This document shows, in pieces, positions 1 through 5,142 of a DNA stretch of 5,660 bases (position 1 is the stretch's first letter; every line of letters begins with the position of its first letter). The stretch comes from Lactobacillaceae bacterium UBA639 (lineage in GTDB: Bacteria > Bacillota > Bacilli > Lactobacillales > Lactobacillaceae). Below the pieces are notes generated by a model, which saw only the letters and a program-made list of their open reading frames with translations, was not told the DNA's origin and did no database searches. The DNA is taken from contig DBOT01000101.1 in NCBI GenBank assembly GCA_002299975.1, positions 1,311-6,970 on the forward strand, written 5' to 3'. Made by a program: the position numbers and the translations under genes.

Positions 1-337
1 CATGTTCCCATTCTCCTGGCTGCTCGGTCTACCAGTTCACCAAGCATGGGACTTGGCACAAAACATGGGTATGAAGTTAGTTACTAACGAATTCGTTGTT
101 ATGGGTAAGGTTACTGGTTCTATCGACCACTATCCAGCTCACTTGAAGGCTGTTCTGACGGTCTTCGTTACCTCCTTCGCCAACTTCGGTACTTTAGGTA
201 TGATTATCGGTGCCTTCAAGGGTCTGGCAGACAAGGAAGATAACGACTACATCGCTCACAACATTGGTTACCTTCTGCTTTCTGGTATCTTGGTATCACT
301 GTTGTCTGCTGCCTTCGTCGGCCTGTTCGTTTGGTAA
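1..337 (+). CDS. nupC: NupC-family concentrative nucleoside transporter, C-terminal fragment
   Basis: This is the 3' end of a gene that starts upstream of the window; base 1 is the last base of a split codon, so the ATG at base 2 is internal. The visible 111 residues match the C-terminal part of concentrative nucleoside transporters, membrane proteins that import nucleosides with H+ or Na+. Recognisable pieces are a NEFV motif around residue 29 of the fragment, followed by a hydrophobic segment containing FANFGTLGMIIG (the family's GFANFSSIGI-like stretch). A final membrane helix ends in FVGLFVW at the stop. Adjacent rihC supports a nucleoside salvage role. A terminator follows directly. Family confidence is high. 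The symbol is given by family resemblance, and the exact substrate range (pyrimidine or broad) cannot be judged from this piece. Confidence 0.88.
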   Translation, partial: MFPFSWLLGLPVHQAWDLAQNMGMKLVTNEFVVMGKVTGSIDHYPAHLKAVLTVFVTSFANFGTLGMIIGAFKGLADKEDNDYIAHNIGYLLLSGILVSLLSAAFVGLFVW

Positions 338-341
338 AATT

Positions 342-371
342 AAAAAGCAGCTTGTGAGGGCTGCTTTTTTT
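342..371 (+). terminator. Intrinsic terminator after nupC
   Basis: AAAAAGCAGC (342-351) pairs with GCTGCTTTTT (360-369) around an 8-base loop, and the T run continues to 371. The G+C part of the stem is only 5 bp (GCAGC/GCTGC), so read-through into rihC is plausible. The A tract before the stem would also let it work in the opposite direction, but no convergent gene is seen. Confidence 0.85.
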
Positions 372-381
372 AGCCAAAGAT

Positions 382-397
382 TCGTAAACGCTTGCAT
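382..397. promoter_or_regulatory. Probable CcpA cre site upstream of rihC
   Basis: TCGTAAACGCTTGCAT matches the cre consensus WTGNAANCGNWNNCAW except that the first core base is C instead of T. The right half, CGCTTGCA, is ideal. It lies between the nupC terminator and the rihC ribosome site (AAGGAGGA at 403-410), a position suited to catabolite repression, by blocking either initiation or read-through transcription. I see no convincing promoter in the 30 bases between the terminator and the ribosome site. Confidence 0.6.
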
Positions 398-417
398 TTC
401 TCAAGGAGGAATAGAAT

Positions 418-1326
418 ATGACTACTAAGATTATTATGGATACTGACCCGGGGATTGATGACGCTGCTGCTTTGACGATGGCGATCAATGACCCATCAAT
501 TGACCTGAAGCTGGTGACGGCGGTTGCCGGGAACGTTACGGTCGATAAGACTACGGCCAACGCCTTAAAGATTATTCACTTCTTCGGTAAGGACATTCCG
601 GTAGCAGCTGGTGCTGAACAACCACTGATCAAGCCATTTGAAGATGCTGCCCGGATTCATGGTGAATCAGGAATGCCTGGCTATGACTTTGGTGATGACT
701 ATGGTGAGCCAATCAAGAAGACGGCGGTTGAGGCCCTTCATGATGCTATCATGGCCGAAGATGAAGTTATCCTGGTACCAACTGGTTCCTACACCAACAT
801 CGCCCTTCTGTTTAGCGAATACCCAGAAGTAAAGAGTCACATCAAGAAGATTGTGGCAATGGGTGGTTCCATGTCCGGCGGTAACATGACCAGTGCAGCT
901 GAATTTAACGTCTTCACTGACCCAGATGCTGCCCGGATCGTGTACAATGCGGGTATTCCGATTGTCATGGTTGGACTGGATGTGACTTTGAAAGCCCTCC
1001 TGACTAAGGACACGATTGAAAAGTTAGGTCAGATGAATAAGACCGGTGAAATGCTCCACGCCCTGATCACCCACTACAACGATGGGACCGATGAGGGACG
1101 GCCAATGCATGATGTTAACACCATTTTCTACCTGCTTCACCCAGAAGCATTTACCACTAAGAAGATGTGGGTTGACGTTCAGACTGACGGCCCAGCCATT
1201 GGGGCAACGGTTGGCGACATCCGTGGTGCTTACCATAATGGCAAGACCAACGCGGAAGTTTGCCTGGATATCGATGCTGAGTACTTCAACAAGTGGTTCT
1301 TAGAAGAAGTCAGCAAGATGAAGTAA
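418..1326 (+). CDS. rihC: Ribonucleoside hydrolase, RihC/IunH type
   Basis: This cytosolic enzyme would hydrolyse the N-glycosidic bond of purine and pyrimidine ribonucleosides, giving free base and ribose. The 302-residue length fits the family (E. coli RihC is about 304). The N-terminal Asp cluster DTDPGIDDA (residues 8-16) forms the Ca2+ and ribose site and includes the catalytic Asp10. Other family marks are AGN at 37-39, HGESG at 81-85, MGGS at 148-151, EFN at 162-164, GLDVT at 186-190, and the active-site His231-Asp232 in MHDV. HGESGM.GYDF and TGEMLHALITHY closely resemble RihC rather than the pyrimidine-specific RihA/RihB, from memory of the E. coli protein. The ATG is 7 nt after AAGGAGGA (403-410), an excellent ribosome site. 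It follows nupC, separated by a terminator and a cre-like site, and a terminator follows it. All metal and catalytic residues I know of are present, so it should be active. Confidence 0.93.
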   Translation: MTTKIIMDTDPGIDDAAALTMAINDPSIDLKLVTAVAGNVTVDKTTANALKIIHFFGKDIPVAAGAEQPLIKPFEDAARIHGESGMPGYDFGDDYGEPIKKTAVEALHDAIMAEDEVILVPTGSYTNIALLFSEYPEVKSHIKKIVAMGGSMSGGNMTSAAEFNVFTDPDAARIVYNAGIPIVMVGLDVTLKALLTKDTIEKLGQMNKTGEMLHALITHYNDGTDEGRPMHDVNTIFYLLHPEAFTTKKMWVDVQTDGPAIGATVGDIRGAYHNGKTNAEVCLDIDAEYFNKWFLEEVSKMK

Positions 1327-1336
1327 AAAACATTGT

Positions 1337-1372
1337 GCGGAAAGTGACAAATGTGTCACTTCCTGCCTTTTT
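1337..1372 (+). terminator. Intrinsic terminator after rihC
   Basis: AAGTGACA (1342-1349) pairs perfectly with TGTCACTT (1354-1361) around the loop AATG. The stem can be lengthened below a bulged A1341 by GG (1339-1340) with CC (1362-1363), then GC (1337-1338) with GC (1365-1366) past a bulged T. A T5 run follows at 1368-1372. It ends the nupC-rihC unit. Confidence 0.87.
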
Positions 1373-1385
1373 ATTTACTTTTTCC

Positions 1386-1414
1386 TACTCATGTAAGCGA
1401 TTTCATGTTATGGT
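1386..1414 (+). promoter_or_regulatory. Possible extended -10 promoter of the dehydrogenase operon
   Basis: TGTTATGGT at 1406-1414 reads as an extended -10 element (TGn followed by TATGGT). The hexamer 17 bp upstream, TACTCA at 1386-1391, is a poor -35. Predicted transcription start is about 1421, leaving a leader of about 38 nt. The cre site fills the spacer, which supports the placement, but the hexamers alone are weak. Confidence 0.4.
1391..1406. promoter_or_regulatory. CcpA cre site upstream of the dehydrogenase pair
   Basis: ATGTAAGCGATTTCAT fits the cre consensus WTGNAANCGNWNNCAW at every defined position. It lies 52 bases upstream of the first dehydrogenase start and inside the likely promoter spacer, the position where CcpA bound with HPr-Ser-P represses. 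This implies that the dehydrogenase operon is repressed when a preferred sugar is present. Confidence 0.78.
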
Positions 1415-1458
1415 AGGGGCGGATGTTATTGAAAGGTATTCAGTAGGAGGCTGATATA

Positions 1459-2346
1459 ATGGCATTTCAAAACATAACAATTGCCGGAACCGGTGTCCTG
1501 GGTAGTCAAATCGCCTACCAGACGGCACTCAACGGCTTTAAAGTTACGGCGTATGATTTAGATGTCGATGCCGCCAAGCAGCGGGTATTGGCGTTGAAGG
1601 ACAGTTACAAGCGTGATCTGGACCTGACCGATGAAGACTTCCAAGCTGGACTAAACAACCTGACCTTTACGACCAATCTAGAAGAGGCGGTTCAAGACGC
1701 TGATTATGTTATCGAAGCTTTGCCTGAAGAACTGTCGATCAAGGCAGATTTTTATAAGCAGCTCTCAAAGTTAGCTACAGCTAAGGCGATCTTTGCCAGC
1801 AACTCGTCGACAATGGTCCCAAGTCAGCTGGTAAAGTACGTTGACCGGCCACAGAAGTTCCTCAACATGCACTTTGCTAATATGATTTGGAAGTGCAACG
1901 TTGCTGAAATTATGGGAACGGACCAGACGGATCCAGCCGTTTACCAAGCAGTAGTTGACTTTGCTCGGGCCATCAAGATGGTACCGATCGAGATTCACAA
2001 GGAGCAACCAGGTTATGTCTTAAATTCTCTGTTGATCCCGTTTGTTGTTAGCGCCATGAGCTTGTGGGTTAAGGGAGTAGCTGATCCGGAGACCGTCGAT
2101 AAGGATTGGATGATCTCAACCGGGGCTCCAGTCGGTCCATTCATCATGCTTGATGATGTCGGTCTGCGGACGGTCTGGAACATCGTCAACGAGCTTTATG
2201 CGACCCAACATAAGGAACTGTTCAAGCAGATTGCCGATAAGTTAAAGGAAAAGATTGATGCCGGTCAAGAGGGCCTTGAATCCGGAGAAGGCTTCTACAA
2301 GTACCCGCATCCGGCCTTTGAAGATCCAGACTTTCTTAAGAAATAG
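1459..2346 (+). CDS. 3-hydroxyacyl-CoA dehydrogenase family protein, copy 1
   Basis: This is an NAD(P)-dependent oxidoreductase of the L-3-hydroxyacyl-CoA dehydrogenase family, which interconverts 3-hydroxyacyl-CoA and 3-oxoacyl-CoA. The 295 residues are usual for the single-function enzyme. An N-terminal Rossmann domain (about 1-185) has GTGVLG at 10-15 and the acidic residue Asp33 ending strand 2, as expected for NAD. The catalytic set seems complete, by spacing against the mammalian enzyme: Ser117 in SNSS, His138 in MHFAN, Glu150 in VAEIMG and Asn189 in PGYVLN. The helical C-terminal domain (about 186-290) has the typical PVGPFIMLDDVGL. One departure is HFANM where most relatives have HFFNP. 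The ATG follows TAGGAGG (1444-1450) by 8 nt. It is the first gene of a two-gene operon under a cre site. With no thiolase, crotonase or CoA ligase beside it, the substrate is unknown; 3-hydroxybutyryl-CoA or a different hydroxy acid is possible. Confidence 0.85.
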   Translation: MAFQNITIAGTGVLGSQIAYQTALNGFKVTAYDLDVDAAKQRVLALKDSYKRDLDLTDEDFQAGLNNLTFTTNLEEAVQDADYVIEALPEELSIKADFYKQLSKLATAKAIFASNSSTMVPSQLVKYVDRPQKFLNMHFANMIWKCNVAEIMGTDQTDPAVYQAVVDFARAIKMVPIEIHKEQPGYVLNSLLIPFVVSAMSLWVKGVADPETVDKDWMISTGAPVGPFIMLDDVGLRTVWNIVNELYATQHKELFKQIADKLKEKIDAGQEGLESGEGFYKYPHPAFEDPDFLKK

Positions 2347-2357
2347 GGGCGAAAATT

Positions 2358-3248
2358 ATGACATTTAAGAATATTACGGTTGCTGGTGCAGGGGTTTTAG
2401 GTAGCCAGATTGCCTATCAGACTGCCCTGAGTGGTTTTAAGGTAACGGTATATAACCATCACATTGACACGGCCCAACGGCGAATCACAGCTTTGAAGAA
2501 GGACTACCAGCGTGATCTGGGGCTGAGCGATGAAGAATTTCAGGCAGGCTTGGATAATATTGTTAACATCACAACCGACCTGCAGGAAGCGGTCCAAGAT
2601 GCTGACTATGTTATCGAGGCGCTGCCAGAATCACTGCCTCTCAAGGAGAAGTTCTACACGGAACTGTCCAAACTGGCACCTGCCAAGACGGTCTTTGCAA
2701 GCAACTCATCTTCCTTTGTACCGAGCCAGTTGGTGAAGTACGTTGATCGGCCGGCAAAGTTTCTTCACATGCACTTTGCTAACAAGATCTGGCGCTTCAA
2801 TGTTGCCGAAATCATGGGAACTGACCAAACAGATCCGGCGGTTTACCAGGAGGTTGTTGATTTTGCCCGGGCGATTAAGATGGTGCCAATTGAAGTTCAT
2901 AAAGAACAACATGGCTACGTCCTCAATGCGGTTTTGATGCCGTTGATTGGGGCGGCCTTACAGCTGTGGGCTAACGGGGTTTCTGACCCGCACACCATTG
3001 ATAAGGATTGGATGATCTCAACCCATTCACCAATGGGACCGTTCATGATCCTCGACATGGTAGGTCTCCGGACGCCACTACAGATGGAAGACAACCTATA
3101 TGAAGCGACCCATGCGGAAATCCACAAGCAGATTGCCGATAAGCTGAAGGCGATGGTTGACGCTGGTCACGTTGGCCAGGAATCGGGACAAGGGTTCTAC
3201 CATTACCCACACCCCGAGTTTGAAGATCCGTCTTTCTTACGGGCATAG
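2358..3248 (+). CDS. 3-hydroxyacyl-CoA dehydrogenase family protein, copy 2 (tandem paralogue)
   Basis: This 296-residue protein is about 68% identical to the copy just upstream by hand alignment, with one extra residue near position 69-70, so the pair arose by tandem duplication. Rossmann motif GAGVLG is at 10-15, and the expected catalytic Ser118, His139, Glu151 and Asn190 are kept. Differences matter: strand 2 ends in Tyr-Asn-His-His (Asn33) where copy 1 has Asp33, and the usual Pro before GYVLN is His185. Both could change cofactor or substrate preference. The C-terminal domain keeps PMGPFMILDMVGL. It starts 11 nt after the upstream stop. Its ribosome site, AGGGG at 2345-2349, overlaps that stop codon and is weaker than for copy 1, so translation is probably coupled. 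A strong terminator follows. Family assignment is secure; the actual substrate is not. Confidence 0.84.
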   Translation: MTFKNITVAGAGVLGSQIAYQTALSGFKVTVYNHHIDTAQRRITALKKDYQRDLGLSDEEFQAGLDNIVNITTDLQEAVQDADYVIEALPESLPLKEKFYTELSKLAPAKTVFASNSSSFVPSQLVKYVDRPAKFLHMHFANKIWRFNVAEIMGTDQTDPAVYQEVVDFARAIKMVPIEVHKEQHGYVLNAVLMPLIGAALQLWANGVSDPHTIDKDWMISTHSPMGPFMILDMVGLRTPLQMEDNLYEATHAEIHKQIADKLKAMVDAGHVGQESGQGFYHYPHPEFEDPSFLRA

Positions 3249-3270
3249 ATAGTATGAATAGATAATAAAC

Positions 3271-3304
3271 AGCGGTACTGTCGGTTGACAGTGCCGCTCT
3301 TTTT
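3271..3304 (+). terminator. Strong intrinsic terminator after the dehydrogenase operon
   Basis: AGCGGTACTGTC (3271-3282) pairs with GACAGTGCCGCT (3287-3298) around a GGTT loop. The 12-bp stem has a single U-G wobble, and T5 follows at 3300-3304. It isolates the dehydrogenase operon from the rsmG operon. Confidence 0.93.
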
Positions 3305-3320
3305 GCGATGACTGCCCACG

Positions 3321-3336
3321 TATTTCCCGGGAAATA
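3321..3336. promoter_or_regulatory. Noc-binding site (NBS) upstream of rsmG-noc-parA
   Basis: TATTTCCCGGGAAATA is a perfect 16-bp palindrome, and its inner 14 bases, ATTTCCCGGGAAAT, are identical to the Bacillus subtilis Noc-binding consensus as I recall it. The gene for the cognate protein, noc, begins about 850 bp downstream in the same operon. The site sits 27 bp upstream of the candidate -35 of rsmG. It can serve as a loading site for Noc on the chromosome and might also affect this promoter; the regulatory part is inference. Confidence 0.82.
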
Positions 3337-3363
3337 ATAATGTTAAGCAGTGGGTGCTGGCGG

Positions 3364-3392
3364 TTGAAAGTGGGGCGCTTTTACGGTACAGT
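3364..3392 (+). promoter_or_regulatory. Candidate sigma-A promoter of the rsmG-noc-parA operon
   Basis: TTGAAA (3364-3369) and TACAGT (3387-3392) are separated by exactly 17 bp and match the -35 and -10 consensus at 5/6 and 4/6 positions. Transcription would start near 3399, placing the inverted repeat at 3403-3426 at the very 5' end of the mRNA. It is the only good hexamer pair I find between the upstream terminator and rsmG. Confidence 0.6.
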
Positions 3393-3402
3393 AATAAGGT
3401 AA

Positions 3403-3426
3403 CGTGAAACAATTTGCTGTTTCACG
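3403..3426. repeat. Inverted repeat with parS half-site arms in the rsmG leader
   Basis: CGTGAAACA (3403-3411) and TGTTTCACG (3418-3426) are perfect reverse complements separated by ATTTGC. In RNA this gives a 9-bp hairpin with a 6-nt loop that ends exactly where the rsmG ribosome site begins. In DNA each arm contains one half of the parS consensus TGTTTCAC/GTGAAACA, but in everted order, so the intact 16-bp parS palindrome is absent. No T run follows, so it is not a terminator. Function is unknown; 5' mRNA stabilisation, translational control or ParB-family contact are possible. Confidence 0.75.
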
Positions 3427-3434
3427 AAAGGAGG
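3427..3434 (+). promoter_or_regulatory. Ribosome-binding site that fixes the rsmG start
   Basis: AAAGGAGG lies 5 nt before the ATG at 3440. An in-frame GTG at 3404 would add 12 residues, but it lies inside the inverted repeat with no good ribosome site, and the homologous B. subtilis protein begins at the position of the ATG. Confidence 0.88.
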
Positions 3435-3439
3435 ATCTG

Positions 3440-4165
3440 ATGAATCCAGAACAATTTCAACAGGCGTTAGCGGATCGCGGTATCACGCTGACCGCTAAAC
3501 AGCTAGAACAATTTGCAACCTACTATCGGATGCTAGTTGAGAGCAACAAACATGTTAACTTAACACGGATTACTGACCAGGATGAGGTCTACCTGAAGCA
3601 CTTTTATGATTCTATTACTGGGGCGCTGGCTGAGCCACGTCTGCAGACAGAGCAGCTGACCCTGTGTGATATCGGTGCTGGTGCCGGTTTTCCATCGCTA
3701 CCACTGAAGATTGCCTTTCCGCAGCTTAAGGTGACGATCGTGGACTCACTTAATAAACGGATTACTTTTCTTGAAGAGCTAGTCGCCAAATTGGGATTGT
3801 CCGACGTGGAATTAGTTCATGATCGGGCAGAGACGTTTAGCGCCAAGAAGAGTACTCACCGGGAACAATTTGACGTAGTGACGGCCCGGGCAGTAGCTCG
3901 CTTGGCAGTTTTAAGCGAATTGTGCCTGCCGGCTGCTAAAGTTGGTGGTGAGTTTATTGCTTACAAAGCACTGGCGGCACCAGAAGAGCTACATGATGCT
4001 ACTAAGGCGATTGCTAAGCTTGGTGGTCAGGTTCGCCAAACGGTGAAATTGACGCTGCCAGGGACGGATGATGAGCGTAACATTATCCTGATCGATAAGA
4101 CGGCCCCAACACCACAGAAATACCCACGGCGGCCGGGATTACCGAACAAGAAACCAATTCAATAG
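3440..4165 (+). CDS. rsmG: 16S rRNA (guanine527-N7)-methyltransferase RsmG
   Basis: RsmG (formerly GidB) uses S-adenosylmethionine to methylate N7 of G527 in 16S rRNA, in the decoding region of the small subunit; loss of it gives low-level streptomycin resistance in several bacteria. The 241 residues from the ATG match the family length (239 in B. subtilis). The N-terminal region has the conserved YLKHFYDSI (51-59). The SAM-binding Rossmann motif is [19 protein letters not shown] (76-94), followed by [14 protein letters not shown] (101-114). DRAETF (128-133) and VTARAVARL (147-155) come next, and the Lys/Arg-rich tail [14 protein letters not shown] (227-240) is diagnostic. It is the first gene of the operon with noc and parA, with noc starting 17 nt downstream. 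Regulation probably involves the promoter at 3364-3392 and the leader hairpin at 3403-3426. Confidence 0.96.
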   Translation: MNPEQFQQALADRGITLTAKQLEQFATYYRMLVESNKHVNLTRITDQDEVYLKHFYDSITGALAEPRLQTEQLTLCDIGAGAGFPSLPLKIAFPQLKVTIVDSLNKRITFLEELVAKLGLSDVELVHDRAETFSAKKSTHREQFDVVTARAVARLAVLSELCLPAAKVGGEFIAYKALAAPEELHDATKAIAKLGGQVRQTVKLTLPGTDDERNIILIDKTAPTPQKYPRRPGLPNKKPIQ

Positions 4166-4182
4166 CGTCAGGGGGAGAGAGT

Positions 4183-5130
4183 ATGCCATTTTCACTATTT
4201 AACTTTGGTAAAAGTGATTCAAATAATAAGAATAAGGTTGTCGATATTAAACTAGACCAGATTATTCCTAACCGCTATCAACCACGGAAGGTCTTTAACC
4301 AGGATGAGATCCGTGAGTTAGCTCATACGATTGAGGAACACGGGCTGTTACAGCCAATCGTCCTTCGGGAATACGAACCGGCAAAGTACGAGATTATTGC
4401 AGGTGAACGGCGTTATCGGGCAATGAAGCTGCTGGGCTGGGAGACGACCCCGGCTATTCTCAGGAAAATGACGGATGAGGAATCGGCATCGTTGGCGCTG
4501 ATTGAAAACCTTCAGCGGGCCCAGCTGAGTTCCGTAGAAGAGGCCCAGGCTTATCGGCAATTAATGGACCTTAACCACCTGACTCAGGCGGCTCTCGCCA
4601 AGGGAATGGGGAAGAGCCAGTCCTTTGTTGCCAACAAGTTACGTTTGCTTAAGCTGATCACTCCTGTTCAGACGGCCATTCTTGATCACCGGATTTCCGA
4701 GCGTCACGGGCGGGCGCTGCTTGACCTGGATGAGAAACAACAGCGGACCATGCTGATGCGAATCGTCAATGAGCACCTGACAGTGCGGCAAACGGAAGAT
4801 GAGGTTGCCAAGGCCCTGGGACGGCCAGTGCCATCAGAAGTTGCTAAACAGAAGAAGCTGGCTAAGGAGCAGGCAACAATGACGGCGGCGCCAACAAGCG
4901 CTGAAGCCGAGCCCACCAAAAAACCGGCAAGGAAGGCCAAAAAGAAATCAACAAAGAAGAATAAGTCAACAGCGAAGACGAATGCTAAGGCTGCTGATGG
5001 ACGCTTGGCATTAAATACGATTAAGAAATCGATTAAGATGGCAACGGAAAATGGCTTTAAGGTTACTACCCACGAGAAGGAAATGGGGAATGCCTACCAG
5101 TTGACCATCGAGATTCCAAAAGAGCAGTAA
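4183..5130 (+). CDS. noc: Nucleoid occlusion protein Noc (ParB family)
   Basis: Noc is a CTP-dependent DNA clamp that loads at Noc-binding sites, spreads along DNA, attaches to the membrane and keeps the division septum off the nucleoid. An N-terminal segment MPFSLFNFG looks like the short amphipathic membrane helix of Noc. The ParB/CTP domain has NRYQPR (30-35), GERRYRA (74-80) and ENLQR (108-112). The helix-turn-helix (about 134-158) holds Gln146, Lys152 and Lys157, and with Arg174 these give the QKKR set that I recall separating Noc from ParB (RTAG). The dimerisation domain is about 273-315 (RLALNTIKKSIKM...LTIEIPK). Between 214 and 272 is a Lys/Ala/Thr-rich low-complexity linker, which explains the length of 315 against about 283 in B. 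subtilis. The ribosome site AGGGGG (4170-4175) lies 7 nt before the ATG. A matching binding site is at 3321-3336. Plain ParB/Spo0J is the alternative, disfavoured by these residues and by the gene order. Confidence 0.92.
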   Translation: MPFSLFNFGKSDSNNKNKVVDIKLDQIIPNRYQPRKVFNQDEIRELAHTIEEHGLLQPIVLREYEPAKYEIIAGERRYRAMKLLGWETTPAILRKMTDEESASLALIENLQRAQLSSVEEAQAYRQLMDLNHLTQAALAKGMGKSQSFVANKLRLLKLITPVQTAILDHRISERHGRALLDLDEKQQRTMLMRIVNEHLTVRQTEDEVAKALGRPVPSEVAKQKKLAKEQATMTAAPTSAEAEPTKKPARKAKKKSTKKNKSTAKTNAKAADGRLALNTIKKSIKMATENGFKVTTHEKEMGNAYQLTIEIPKEQ

Positions 5131-5142
5131 GGAGGCAATAGG

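Noticed and set aside
216..560. Antisense reading frames such as this one and others opposite rihC, the dehydrogenases and noc
   Set aside because: They lie opposite well-supported genes and match no family I recognise. They are shadow frames.
1455..1460. TATAAT as a -10 box
   Set aside because: It overlaps the ATG of the first dehydrogenase, and its best -35 (TTGAAA at 1429-1434) is 20 bp away. Transcription would start inside the gene.
2862..2875. Second Noc site around CCCGGG in copy 2 dehydrogenase
   Set aside because: Only 10 of 14 positions match and the flanking A/T arms are broken. The CCCGGG at 3885-3890 within rsmG fits no better.
3285..3290. TTGACA as a -35 box
   Set aside because: It is part of the loop and stem of the terminator at 3271-3304, and no -10 lies 16-18 bp downstream.
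3403..3426. Intact parS site
   Set aside because: The two half-sites are in everted order with a gap. Read across either arm, the 16-bp palindrome is not formed, so a functional parS cannot be claimed.
3404..3439. GTG start at 3404 giving rsmG a 12-residue N-terminal extension
   Set aside because: It lies inside the inverted repeat and has no good ribosome site. The ATG at 3440 has AAAGGAGG at the right distance and fits the family length.
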